64,000 nt of DNA, taken from CAVVFX01 sp963747535 (GTDB lineage: Bacteria; Acidobacteriota; Terriglobia; Bryobacterales; Bryobacteraceae). This document shows, in pieces, positions 1 through 7,531 of this stretch. The notes under the pieces were generated by a model that saw nothing but the letters and a program-made list of their open reading frames with translations, was not told the origin of the DNA and ran no database searches. The stretch lies in contig CAVVFX010000021.1 in the NCBI GenBank assembly GCA_963747535.1, positions 1 through 64,000 on the forward strand. Direction: 5' to 3'. The translations under genes and the position numbers were made by a program. The number at the start of each line of letters is the position of its first letter. Position 1 is the stretch's first letter.

Positions 1-515
1 TCCGACGCTAGAAGATCGAAGCCATCCTTGTGGTGAACATAAGTTCGCTCTAGCCGTGGGTCGTAGAAGATCGTGCGAAAGCGTGGGTCGGTGATTGCCG
101 TTACCATATCGTAATCAACAGCGGACCGGTTACCGAAGTCGTAGCGGAAGACGATGCCGTCATCCACCAGGGATGCCCGTGCGGCGAAATGAATCTCGCC
201 AAAATCGCTCGCATACTCCAGCGCGTTACGCATCTTCGTCCACTGCGGCGAATCGCCCTGCCGTCCGGGACGGAAGATATAGAGATGCTTCTGTTCAATC
301 TGGCCGTGGGCGCGTACCGTTACGTGCTCGGGAAAGAGGATTTTGGATCTGCGCTCGCTCTCTGGTCCGTCCGGCACCACAACACTCAGAGCAGGGTTGC
401 GGTCCTCCCCGTCTATCGAAATGCGCACGCCAGAAGGATTGCGGACCTCAAGCGGCTGGGCCAGAGCGGAAAAAGCAAGTCCACTCAGAACCAATCCCAA
501 GGGCCACAATTTCAT
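1..515 (-). CDS. Secreted protein of unknown function, 5' part only
   Basis: An open frame runs from an ATG at 515 leftwards to the window edge, about 171 codons without a stop. The first 20 residues (MKLWPLGLVLSGLAFSALAQ) form a typical signal peptide: one early lysine, a hydrophobic core and an ALAQ cleavage site, so the product is exported. The mature part is rich in charged and aromatic residues (DGEDRNPAL, YIFRPGRQGD, FRYDFGNRS) and looks beta-rich. I do not recognise the family. No clear Shine-Dalgarno sequence precedes the ATG. The coding frame is supported by the signal peptide and by balanced codon use. The 3' part lies outside the window. Confidence 0.7.
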   Translation of the reverse strand, partial: MKLWPLGLVLSGLAFSALAQPLEVRNPSGVRISIDGEDRNPALSVVVPDGPESERRSKILFPEHVTVRAHGQIEQKHLYIFRPGRQGDSPQWTKMRNALEYASDFGEIHFAARASLVDDGIVFRYDFGNRSAVDYDMVTAITDPRFRTIFYDPRLERTYVHHKDGFDLLAS

Positions 516-775
516 CGGCACGACGGCTTCAAGTCTAACAGCCTGTGGCCTAAATGTGGAAAGCCAGATTCGTTTGCGATGGCGAGTCCGCGTAAGGCCG
601 CTGCTCAATGAGTGCCAGTCAGTAGACGGATCCTCCCTGACACCGCAGCGTTTACCGATCCACCGCCAAAACCCGGATCGGGCACTCGTACAGAGCTCCT
701 ATGCCGCTCCTCCGGAGGACCGTTTCAGGAAACTATGAAAGAAGAAAGAACAGATCGGTAAGCGTTGAGCGAATA

Positions 776-834
776 CCCGTGGGTAATCGCTGGCCGGGCC
801 CGGTCTCAGTCAGTTCCGCGAATCGACTACACGC
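776..834 (+). repeat. Fragment of the dispersed ~200-bp repeat (3' end)
   Basis: The sequence shares blocks GGGTAATCG, AGTCAGTTCCGCGA and CGACTACACG, in order and spacing, with the 3' end of the repeat copy at 1749-2017. The preceding AGCGTTGAGCGA also resembles AGCGTTTGACCGA downstream of the copy at 4537-4730. Only this terminal part is recognisable. It overlaps a possible upstream extension of the DUF2971 frame, which argues for the later start of that gene. Confidence 0.6.
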
Positions 835-887
835 TCATCTGGAAGGAAGGCGAATCCGTTGCGATATCATCATCCGCAGCGGCCACG

Positions 888-1742
888 ATGAACAACAACA
901 GACCAGCAACCAACGATGAGGTCCACGAAGATACGGCGATATGGCGCTACATGGATCTGCCGAAGTTTGTGGCGATTCTGGCTTCCATGACGCTGTGGTT
1001 CGCCAAAGCCGCACATCTAGAGGATTGTTACGAAGGCTTCTGTGAAGCCGTACCACGGGAAATGCCGGCAAACGACCCCTTGGCGAAGTGCATTACCCGG
1101 ACAACTCCGGAAGGAGAGACGGCGGTCATATCGCTGACACAAGCAATGGTAGAGCTGAGCAAGCAATCGGCGGCATACTTTCAGAATGCCCGCGACCATC
1201 TTTATGTGAATTCATGGTGTCTAGCGGATGAGTCGATGGCGATGTGGGAGATCTATGGCTCTAGGGGATGTGGAATAGCGATCAAGTCGTCTATCCGTCA
1301 GTATATCCAGGCGGCCAGATTCGAAGTTCGGGAGGTGCAGTATTCCTTCGGAAGAGTTGAATACGAAGATGATCCACATTCGAATCCCTCCCTGAGATTT
1401 GATCTCAGGGAGGGGGCCATTCCGGTGGGTTTGGGCCTTTGGGAAAGACTTTTACCAGTGGCTTTTCACAAGCGTACGTGCTTCGAACACGAACGGGAAT
1501 GGCGCTGCGCCCTCTATCAAGATGAACGGCCAGATTGTCAGGGCTGCAATATCACTTTCGACCTTAACGAGCTGATCCGTGACGTTTATGTCGGACCGCG
1601 AGCCGATCAGCTCTTCTTCGAAGTTGTCGGGTCCGTGATGGGGAAGTTCGAACTTAATAAACCTCTGCAACGCTCAAAGCTACTGCAGCCGCCGCTTCAG
1701 AAGCACCCCTGTTCCGTATCTACTTCGCCATCGATCTCGTGA
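888..1742 (+). CDS. DUF2971 family protein
   Basis: The 284-residue product matches the DUF2971 pattern: an N-terminal W-RYMDLPKF segment followed by LWFAKAAHLED, a central VNSWCLADESMAMWEIYG block, and a C-terminal KRTCFEHEREWR block. The biochemical function of this family is not established. Members are common in accessory and defence-type regions. The frame is open from a TTG at 765, but that extension translates a repeat fragment, so the ATG at 888 is preferred. ATG at 951 is a further alternative. The last ~20 codons (PPLQKHPCSVSTSPSIS) look non-conserved and end just before a dispersed repeat, so the C-terminus may have been altered by it. A 13-bp hairpin lies inside the gene at 1386-1414. 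Confidence 0.75.
   Translation: MNNNRPATNDEVHEDTAIWRYMDLPKFVAILASMTLWFAKAAHLEDCYEGFCEAVPREMPANDPLAKCITRTTPEGETAVISLTQAMVELSKQSAAYFQNARDHLYVNSWCLADESMAMWEIYGSRGCGIAIKSSIRQYIQAARFEVREVQYSFGRVEYEDDPHSNPSLRFDLREGAIPVGLGLWERLLPVAFHKRTCFEHEREWRCALYQDERPDCQGCNITFDLNELIRDVYVGPRADQLFFEVVGSVMGKFELNKPLQRSKLLQPPLQKHPCSVSTSPSIS
1386..1414. other. Perfect 13-bp inverted repeat inside the DUF2971 gene
   Basis: Arms CCCTCCCTGAGAT and ATCTCAGGGAGGG flank a 3-nt loop (TTG). The hairpin lies in frame and encodes NPSLRFDLREG, so reading continues through it. Such a strong, perfect dyad inside a coding region is unusual. It could act on the mRNA or be a footprint of a small inserted palindrome. Confidence 0.8.
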
Positions 1743-1748
1743 TGTCGT

Positions 1749-2017
1749 CCACGTCAACCTGACGGGAAACGCCCAATGTCTTGATGTGCCGGAGTGGGCC
1801 CGCGCGTCCTCGGCAGATAGAGAGCAGCCCTCTTCGCCAAGCGAGTTACCCCATCCGACGGATGCCCGAAAACTTTTCGGTTCTAATTTATTTTTTTAAA
1901 AAAATGGAAGCATCGAGTTTTGGGTGCATCTTTGCACCGACACTAGGCAGGATAGGTACACCTGGGTAATCGGTGGGCGGGACAGTCGAAGTCAGTTCCG
2001 CGAGCCGGCGACTACAC
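1749..2017 (+). repeat. Dispersed ~200-bp intergenic repeat, copy A
   Basis: This is the fullest of three related copies. Shared landmarks in order are CACGTCAAC, a TTGATGTGCCGGAGTGG-like block, GCGCGTCC, the dyad CCGAAAACTTTTCGG (7-bp arms), a TTCTAATTT-T(7)-A(7)-TGGAAGC stretch, a GGTGCA/TGCACC hairpin with loop TCTT, TAGGCAGG, and a GTCAGTTCCGCGAGCCGG end block. It starts a few bases after the DUF2971 stop codon and ends before the methyltransferase gene. No protein is encoded. The pairing potential of the GGTGCA hairpin is kept by G-T wobbles in copy C, which is compatible with an RNA or a mobile-element terminus. The identity of the repeat is unknown to me. Confidence 0.75.
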
Positions 2018-2185
2018 GTCCAAATTGGATCGCCAGGGTTGTGGGGCGCTTATCGGGTAGAAACCGCCGTTGACCTGTGTCGCGGTCAGACTTGTTGTTT
2101 CTTTGTTAGCAGGAGCGCCGCCGCGACTGCCAAGACGGCTCTCCCGGCAAGAATAGTGCCGCCACCGTCAATCAGGGCTGTGCCG

Positions 2186-2986
2186 CTATGGCTTCTTAGC
2201 CACCAGACGATAGACGTGCGTTTCCGTTCGTCCTCCCCAATCCGCCTTGGCGAGAGCGATTTCATACCGTACGATCTGAAGGGTGTCGAATTGATGGAGC
2301 AGAGCATTGCGCTCGGGGACAAATTCATCCCCGCACTCCATAACAATAATTCCGCCAGGCTTAAGTGCGTCAACCACCCGCTGAACCGGAACCAGCGGTT
2401 TGGTCCAACTGAAGAGAATCAAGTCGAACTTGCTTTGGCCGAAATCGTATTCATCGTCGCGAACGGCAACGGTATGCAGCTTCAGCCCCAGTTCCTTGGC
2501 CTGCTTCTGGGCGATCGCGATGCCTCCCTCGGCCGGATCGAACCCCCACACGTCCCATCCGAGACCTGCCAGGTAGATGGCGTTTCGCCCCTGTCCCATC
2601 CCGTAGTCGAGGGCCACACCCGGTTGCCGGCTTCTTGCAACTTCCACGAGAAAGGCGTTGGGCTCATGGTTGAAATTGGCATCGCTGTCGAGATAGAAGC
2701 GGCTGTAATAATCGGCATCCAGAGCGGCACGCTCCGTTCGAATCAGCCGGATTCTCCGGGCAATCTCCGCATCGGAAACACCGTCGCTCTTCAGCTTGGC
2801 GGCGTATCGTTGCAGAACTTGCTCGCCAGTCAGCGCGAAGTGGTTGGCCTCCTGCAACTTCTGCGAGAAGTCCGTTCGGAACTCGTAATAGAACTCGTAC
2901 TCGGGTTTCTGGCCGAACGCCAACGCCGGGCAAAGTAGCTGTCCGAGAAGAGCCAGCAAAGCAGCGAAGAAGGCCGACCGTTTCAC
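2186..2986 (-). CDS. Exported class I SAM-dependent methyltransferase
   Basis: The 266-residue protein begins with a signal peptide (KRSAFFAALLALLGQLLCPALAFG). A Rossmann-type methyltransferase domain follows at about residues 115-265. Motif I is VALDYGMGQGRNAIYLAGLG (about 123-142), followed by WDVWGFDPA as the acidic loop. Motif IV-like FDLILFSWTK and motif V-like LKPGGIIVMEC are also visible. It should bind S-adenosylmethionine; the substrate is unknown. A signal peptide on a SAM enzyme is odd, because SAM is not expected outside the cytoplasm. Similar exported methyltransferases do occur in Acidobacteria, and the segment may instead be a membrane anchor. Repeat copies lie on both sides. 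Confidence 0.85.
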   Translation of the reverse strand: MKRSAFFAALLALLGQLLCPALAFGQKPEYEFYYEFRTDFSQKLQEANHFALTGEQVLQRYAAKLKSDGVSDAEIARRIRLIRTERAALDADYYSRFYLDSDANFNHEPNAFLVEVARSRQPGVALDYGMGQGRNAIYLAGLGWDVWGFDPAEGGIAIAQKQAKELGLKLHTVAVRDDEYDFGQSKFDLILFSWTKPLVPVQRVVDALKPGGIIVMECGDEFVPERNALLHQFDTLQIVRYEIALAKADWGGRTETHVYRLVAKKP

Positions 2987-3087
2987 TTAAGGTATTGCAG
3001 CACAATTACCGCTGCCTTTCCAGCGCCAGCCGAATCGCGACGTTATAACGCGCCAACCGGAAGTCTGACAGTTTCGAGTCAATTTGC

Positions 3088-3296
3088 CGCAAAACGCGCG
3101 ATGCGTTGATGCGCCGGAGTGGGCTTCGCGCGTCCTTGGCCGGTTCCCATCCGACGCTGGCCAAGGAAAGTTTTCAGTTCTGATTTTTTTGAAAAAAATG
3201 GAAGCGTCGATTTGCAGGTGACTTTTTGCACCGACCTTAGGCAGGGTAGGGTGGCCGGGCCCAGTCGCAGTCAGTTGCGCGAGCCGGCGACTACTT
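3088..3296 (+). repeat. Dispersed ~200-bp intergenic repeat, copy B
   Basis: The copy shares with copy A the blocks GTTGATGCGCCGGAGTGGGC, GCGCGTCC, TTTTCAGTTCTGATTTTTTT, AAAAAAATGGAAGCGTCGA, TTGCACCGAC, TTAGGCAGGGTAGG and the terminal GCGCGAGCCGGCGACTAC. About 50 bp between GCGCGTCC and the dyad are missing relative to copy A, and the CCGAAAA dyad is degenerate. It lies between the methyltransferase and the first HEPN-like gene. Confidence 0.75.
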
Positions 3297-3384
3297 ACTC
3301 ATGTGGTTGTGGACGGCGTTTCACGGGAGGAATCGAAGCTTCCCAGCGGCGGACTTGGGGATGCTCCCGGCCAATGAAGCGCGA

Positions 3385-4371
3385 TCAAAGGGGCTGTGCG
3401 GGCGAGTCTGCAACCGGAATCCTTACCGGCTCCATGTATTCCTCATCGAACTCTTGCGCGTATTTGAGCAGCAGACCGAATTGGTGCTGGAGGAAAAACA
3501 CAAAAATACGACTGCTCTTTTCATTTAGCGTACTTGTCGGGTCGCCATCGATGTACTTCTTGTATTCAGCTAGAGGATACTCGGCATCCTCCACGTCGTG
3601 CGCAACGTGGCTGTACGCCGGGATAATCCCCCGTTCGGTCAAAGCAGCACGGAATGCCACGAGAATGTCATTGAGTAGAGCAACGTGGATGGACGTGAAC
3701 TCCCTACTATCTTCGCGTCTGCAGCCCGCGAACAGCTTTTCGAAGTAATAGCCGATCGTTCCGGGGAACAGCGCTGCCAACTGTTTATCCTTGTACTTCA
3801 TTCGGTGTTCTTCCTCGCGCGTCTGCAAGTGATCAAGCGCAGCTCGCAGTATCTCCGCAACGCCGCGCTCCTGCTTCTCAATGAGCTCCGCTATAGGAAC
3901 GCCGGTAATCTCTGTCTTGCCGTTTTCCGCGTTGGACATGAGCATGAACCCGTTTTGCCACATCGAATTCCGCGCTATGGCGTGAGACGTCTGGGGGATG
4001 TTCCTCTTCGGGCGCGCCTCACGCCGCGTCGGGTGCCCGATGGCACTGTTTCGAATCTCCCGAACATATAGAAGGTCATCCTTCAACCCGACGCAAGTCA
4101 GTTCGAGAGTTTCCAAAATATGTTGAGCCGCGTCCTGTTGAATAAAGAACGCCTGCAGGAGACCGTAGAGTCTCAAGTACTGCTCTCCGTAGCTGGCTGC
4201 TTCCTCCAGGCTGCGGTACGCTTCAATCGCCAGCATGGTATCGCCGATGGCATCGAGAGCGCTGCAAACAACAAAGAAACCCTTCAGGTCCTTGCTGCAA
4301 AGAGCATGATGGACGCGGGGCCGGTTAATGCAATCACGGACCTGCGCCTCAAGCGCCCCAATCGTCGCCAT
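3385..4371 (-). CDS. HEPN-like protein of unknown function
   Basis: The 328-residue protein is mostly helical. It carries YVREIRNSAIGHPTRRE at about residues 100-116, where R-N-x4-H fits the Rx4-6H motif of HEPN ribonucleases. The surrounding layout, with a helix-rich N-terminal half and an invariant-looking RN...H late in a long helix, also fits HEPN folds. No nuclease activity can be claimed from sequence alone. The C-terminal half (EEEHRMKYKDKQ onwards) is lysine- and glutamate-rich with no known motif. It sits in an accessory stretch next to a second HEPN-like gene and a DUF2971 gene, which would fit a stress or anti-phage role. A GC-rich stem (CAGCGGC/GCCGCTG) lies about 50 bp upstream of its start. 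Confidence 0.7.
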   Translation of the reverse strand: MATIGALEAQVRDCINRPRVHHALCSKDLKGFFVVCSALDAIGDTMLAIEAYRSLEEAASYGEQYLRLYGLLQAFFIQQDAAQHILETLELTCVGLKDDLLYVREIRNSAIGHPTRREARPKRNIPQTSHAIARNSMWQNGFMLMSNAENGKTEITGVPIAELIEKQERGVAEILRAALDHLQTREEEHRMKYKDKQLAALFPGTIGYYFEKLFAGCRREDSREFTSIHVALLNDILVAFRAALTERGIIPAYSHVAHDVEDAEYPLAEYKKYIDGDPTSTLNEKSSRIFVFFLQHQFGLLLKYAQEFDEEYMEPVRIPVADSPAQPL

Positions 4372-4536
4372 AACCCATTTTAGAGCACATTCTTAGATTA
4401 GAAGGTCTCTCCGCTTGGCTGGCAGCGGCAAGCGCCGCTGGCATAAAGCCACCTCGGGGAACGTCAGCATAAGGACTGGCAGAGGCATAATCTTTCGCGA
4501 AACGGTTCCGGGACATTACTCCGGTTAAGTCCCCCT

Positions 4537-4730
4537 CACGTCAACTGGACAAGTAACTCCCAGTGTGTTGACTGCCGGATTGGTCCGGCGCGTCCCTGGC
4601 AGATGGGAACGGACCTATACGCCATGCAGGCTATCCGTGACCGAAAACTTTTCAGTTCTAATTTATTTTTTTAAAAAATGGAAGCCTCGACTTCCAGGTG
4701 CATCTTTGTGCCGGATTTGGATGCATAGCG
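4537..4730 (+). repeat. Dispersed ~200-bp intergenic repeat, copy C
   Basis: The copy starts with CACGTCAAC as in copy A. It contains GTTGACTGCCGGATTGGTCC, GCGCGTCC, GGCAGAT, CCGAAAACTTTTCAGTTC, TAATTTATTTTTTTAAAAAA and TGGAAGCCTCGA, and the hairpin GGTGCA-TCTT-TGTGCC. Two pairs of that hairpin become G-T wobbles, so an RNA stem would survive. The 3' end block is poorly conserved; similarity fades near 4730 but may reach about 4760. It lies between the two HEPN-like genes. Confidence 0.75.
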
Positions 4731-5207
4731 TTTGACCGAGCACCGCTGTGGATAGGCCTCATGACGTCTGCCAGCCCCGTGGCGCAATCCGCCCGTTGGA
4801 ACTACAGATGTTGGCTGCGGCGAACCCGCGAACGCAACCTGCGCCTCCCACGAGCGGCTACGCTCACCCACTTGGCCGGCCGATGTAATTCCCGAGCTGT
4901 GGAAAGGCGTGGCCGACTATCGTTCACTCACTGTCAAGTCTGAGAGGAAACCTTTGCAGTTACGTCGGGCATGGAGCGCAGCAGTCTCTGTGCGCTCCGT
5001 AATACGCCAACAGGCCGTTTGAGTAACTTCCCCCGGATCGCGACTTTCGGCCAACTGAAGCTCGCGTGATTCGCCCTGGGACCCGTAATTAAGATGCCGA
5101 AGACGTCGGCAAATGCTGGCAACTGATCGCGTGCTCCGAGTTTTCCTGTCCGAATGTCAGTCAATTCGTTTGGAGTCGGGCAACGACGAGGCCCATACGC
5201 GACAAGC
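4731..5207. other. Stretch without a supported gene
   Basis: A leftward open frame of 110 codons (4934-5266) overlaps the end of the next HEPN gene. Its product (CPTPNELTDIRTGKLGARDQ and following) has no recognisable domain, so I do not call it. Nothing else stands out here. Confidence 0.4.
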
Positions 5208-6236
5208 TCAAGCTGTCCGTATGGACGCCACTGGCGCAGTCGGCTGCGGATGAACCGGTGCGCCATATCCGATCATCAAACAATCTAGCATTGCGCCGTT
5301 CCGGTAGGGATGCCTGAATTCATGACACAAGATTTCGGCAGCGGTTTTCTTTATCACGGGCGCGAGTTCTCCGCACACTGTCATTGCCGCATAATGGGCC
5401 TCGATGGCTTCGGCCTTCCCAACGATAGTCGACGTATACCGAACGGCGGCGGGGCATTGGACGAAAGCGATCAATGCCGGATCGACCGCCGGTACACCAG
5501 TTCTAACAGCCATACGACAGAGGTCGGCGACATCATGGGAGCGAGGGGGCGTTGCGCCCTTTTCAACGATGCAACTTTTCACGACCTTTTCGACGGCCTG
5601 AAGCGAATCCCACTTCGCTTGACCGTAATTCGGCCGCGATCCGATCATGCTTTGGGAAGATGACCGCAGATCATGCATCGCCTCTGTGATATACGGAGCG
5701 TCGGTGCTCCCGTAACGATTCCCGAGCGATGCTTCCAAACCCGCAAACGCCAAGAACATTCGCTTGTACGCCTTCAGAATTGAATCGCATTCTGTCTGCG
5801 AGAGCCGCGAAGCGAGTTCCAGAGTCACACCTTCAATCTTGCCCGCCAGCAGATTCGTCACGGGAATAGTCCCGATGGGCGTTTGGGCCTTGAGACTAAC
5901 ATCTATTGCAACCGGCGAACACACAAGCAGCATATTGCCGAAGAACCGAGCGCCTCTCATCTTGCAAATCTCGCCGTTTACTAGAGCTACTGTTTGCCCG
6001 AAATCGAGATCGATGCCTAAGCGTGCACCATACATGTGGCTGAACCAGCCGATGATTCGTCGTGTGAGCGGGTGGCGATTATCAATCTGAACTTTGAAGC
6101 GCCTGACGAACAGGGCTATCCCTCGGAGTTCGCGCCCTGGAACTCTGTCACTGCGTTGCCGCAATTCGTGATCGATTTCAGTCATGACGGCGTCGAACTC
6201 GCTGTCGGACAGATTGAACGGATCTAGCGTGGGCAT
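5208..6236 (-). CDS. Protein with a C-terminal HEPN-like domain
   Basis: The product has 342 residues. The segment EAMHDLRSSSQSM through AKWDSLQAVEKVVKSCIVEK and RSHDVADLCRMA (about residues 188-260) follows the HEPN domain pattern: an A-x-x-D-L-R helix, a helix with Q-A-V-E-K-x-V-K, then a T/S-H-D-x-x-D-L helix. The N-terminal ~180 residues are of unknown type, with a conserved-looking RHPLTRRIIGWFSHMYG stretch and a KIEGVTLELASRLSQTE segment. The classic RNase Rx4-6H motif is not evident, so it may be a non-catalytic or substrate-binding HEPN. It is the last of the genes spaced by the dispersed repeats. Confidence 0.65.
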   Translation of the reverse strand: MPTLDPFNLSDSEFDAVMTEIDHELRQRSDRVPGRELRGIALFVRRFKVQIDNRHPLTRRIIGWFSHMYGARLGIDLDFGQTVALVNGEICKMRGARFFGNMLLVCSPVAIDVSLKAQTPIGTIPVTNLLAGKIEGVTLELASRLSQTECDSILKAYKRMFLAFAGLEASLGNRYGSTDAPYITEAMHDLRSSSQSMIGSRPNYGQAKWDSLQAVEKVVKSCIVEKGATPPRSHDVADLCRMAVRTGVPAVDPALIAFVQCPAAVRYTSTIVGKAEAIEAHYAAMTVCGELAPVIKKTAAEILCHEFRHPYRNGAMLDCLMIGYGAPVHPQPTAPVASIRTA

Positions 6237-6431
6237 GCTGTAATTATCTCAGTTTGGCTGGCACGGGTAACCTCCTATCGGAACATGACGCGACTTTGAG
6301 ACGACTCCGACCTCCTCTCTTTCCCGCGATTAGTGGGCTTGCGTTGAAGCCACGTGAACGCTCGTGGCAAACCTAAAGGAAGGCTGCAATTGGAGCACTT
6401 TCCGAATAGCTGATTCACCACGAACCTGCCT

Positions 6432-7445
6432 CTATATCCCGATAAGTTCGACCTCGGCGTGTGATATTTCATCATCGCGCCGGTCATAGAGTCGGGTCGT
6501 TTGCGTTGATTCATGTCCGGCCATCCGCGCCGCTGTTTCCAATCTCCCTCCGTTCTTCAAGAACGCGGTGATGCCGCTAGCGCGAAACGAATGGCAGCCG
6601 ATCTTCGTCTTGATGCCGGCTGCCGTCGCGCGCCGCCGGATCATCGCATGAACGTCCTGTTGGCACATCGGACGCTCGCTCAAAGCGCTGCCGTTCTTGT
6701 CGGCGGCGGTCCGAAAAAGCCAGCCCTTCGGATCGTTCGCGATCCCTGCCTGGTCGATGTATTTCTCCAGCATCTCGTCCAGACGGTGATGACAGGGCAA
6801 GGAAGTAGTCTTGTTGCCCTTCTCGTGGAGCCTCACCCATCCCTTGCGACCCTGAATGAAGTAATCTTCCACGCGCATCCTAACGGCGGCACCGACACGG
6901 GCGAAAGTGAAAACCATGAGCGCAATTAGCGCGCGATCTCGTCGCCCCAGTGGCGTGTCCTTCTTGATCGACTCCAGAAGTAGCCGGGTCTCATCTGGGT
7001 TTAACACATTTGCCATACCCTTTCTTGCCGAGTGCCTTGGCCCGCGCACCGGGTGGCCTGGATTGATGGGCATGACTTGTCGCACGACCAGAAAATCAAA
7101 TAGCATTCTCAACGCGGCTAAGTGCTGCCTCACGGTCGGAGGAGAATGATCCTGCTGTAGTTCCTCGATGTAGGCCGATACGTGGAGCGTTTGCAGCTTT
7201 GCCAGGTCATCGAGTCCGTGTGTCTGGCACCACTCCGAGAAGCGGCTTGCGGCCTTGTAGTAAGCGCGGCGGGTGTTCCGGTTGCGGATGTTCGCGGTAA
7301 AGAAGTCGATGAACCCCTTCGTGGTACGAGGGGTCGTCAGAAACAATGCTGGCAACTGCGGTGCTAGCTCGGCGAGCTGTCGGGGAAGGCTCGGAGAGTC
7401 AGTTCTTCTTGAAGTCAGATCGAGGATTTTACGAGGTGGTGGCAT
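6432..7445 (-). CDS. Tyrosine recombinase/integrase (copy 1)
   Basis: The 337-residue protein has a SAM-like core-binding domain (about 40-125) and a phage-integrase catalytic domain (about 145-330). Catalytic residues can be read: R183 in TFARVGAAVRMRV, H285-x-x-R288 in CHSFRASG, H311 in AGHESTQTT and nucleophile Y320 in RLYDRR. The glycine normally preceding the first arginine is replaced by alanine (FAR). The gene ends near the left edge of the element and is transcribed outward. It starts 86 bp from the divergent gene at 7532, so they share an AT-rich promoter region. XerC/D-like recombinases carried by integrated elements are the closest family. Confidence 0.93.
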   Translation of the reverse strand: MPPPRKILDLTSRRTDSPSLPRQLAELAPQLPALFLTTPRTTKGFIDFFTANIRNRNTRRAYYKAASRFSEWCQTHGLDDLAKLQTLHVSAYIEELQQDHSPPTVRQHLAALRMLFDFLVVRQVMPINPGHPVRGPRHSARKGMANVLNPDETRLLLESIKKDTPLGRRDRALIALMVFTFARVGAAVRMRVEDYFIQGRKGWVRLHEKGNKTTSLPCHHRLDEMLEKYIDQAGIANDPKGWLFRTAADKNGSALSERPMCQQDVHAMIRRRATAAGIKTKIGCHSFRASGITAFLKNGGRLETAARMAGHESTQTTRLYDRRDDEISHAEVELIGI

Positions 7446-7531
7446 GTTCTAATTATACGTAATAAAAGAAGTTATCACAAATGAATATTGGTAAAAGTAT
7501 GGATTTTTTCCGCAGATGCGGGCCATAGTAA

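Noticed and set aside
1749..4730. Integron cassette array with attC sites
   Set aside because: The repeats separate genes as in an integron, but gene directions are mixed, no GTTRRRY/RYYYAAC pair frames the repeats and no integron integrase is present; the tyrosine recombinases here lack the features that I would need to call IntI.
4934..5266. Leftward 110-codon gene
   Set aside because: It overlaps the HEPN gene end by 59 bp and shows no domain or ribosome-binding site.
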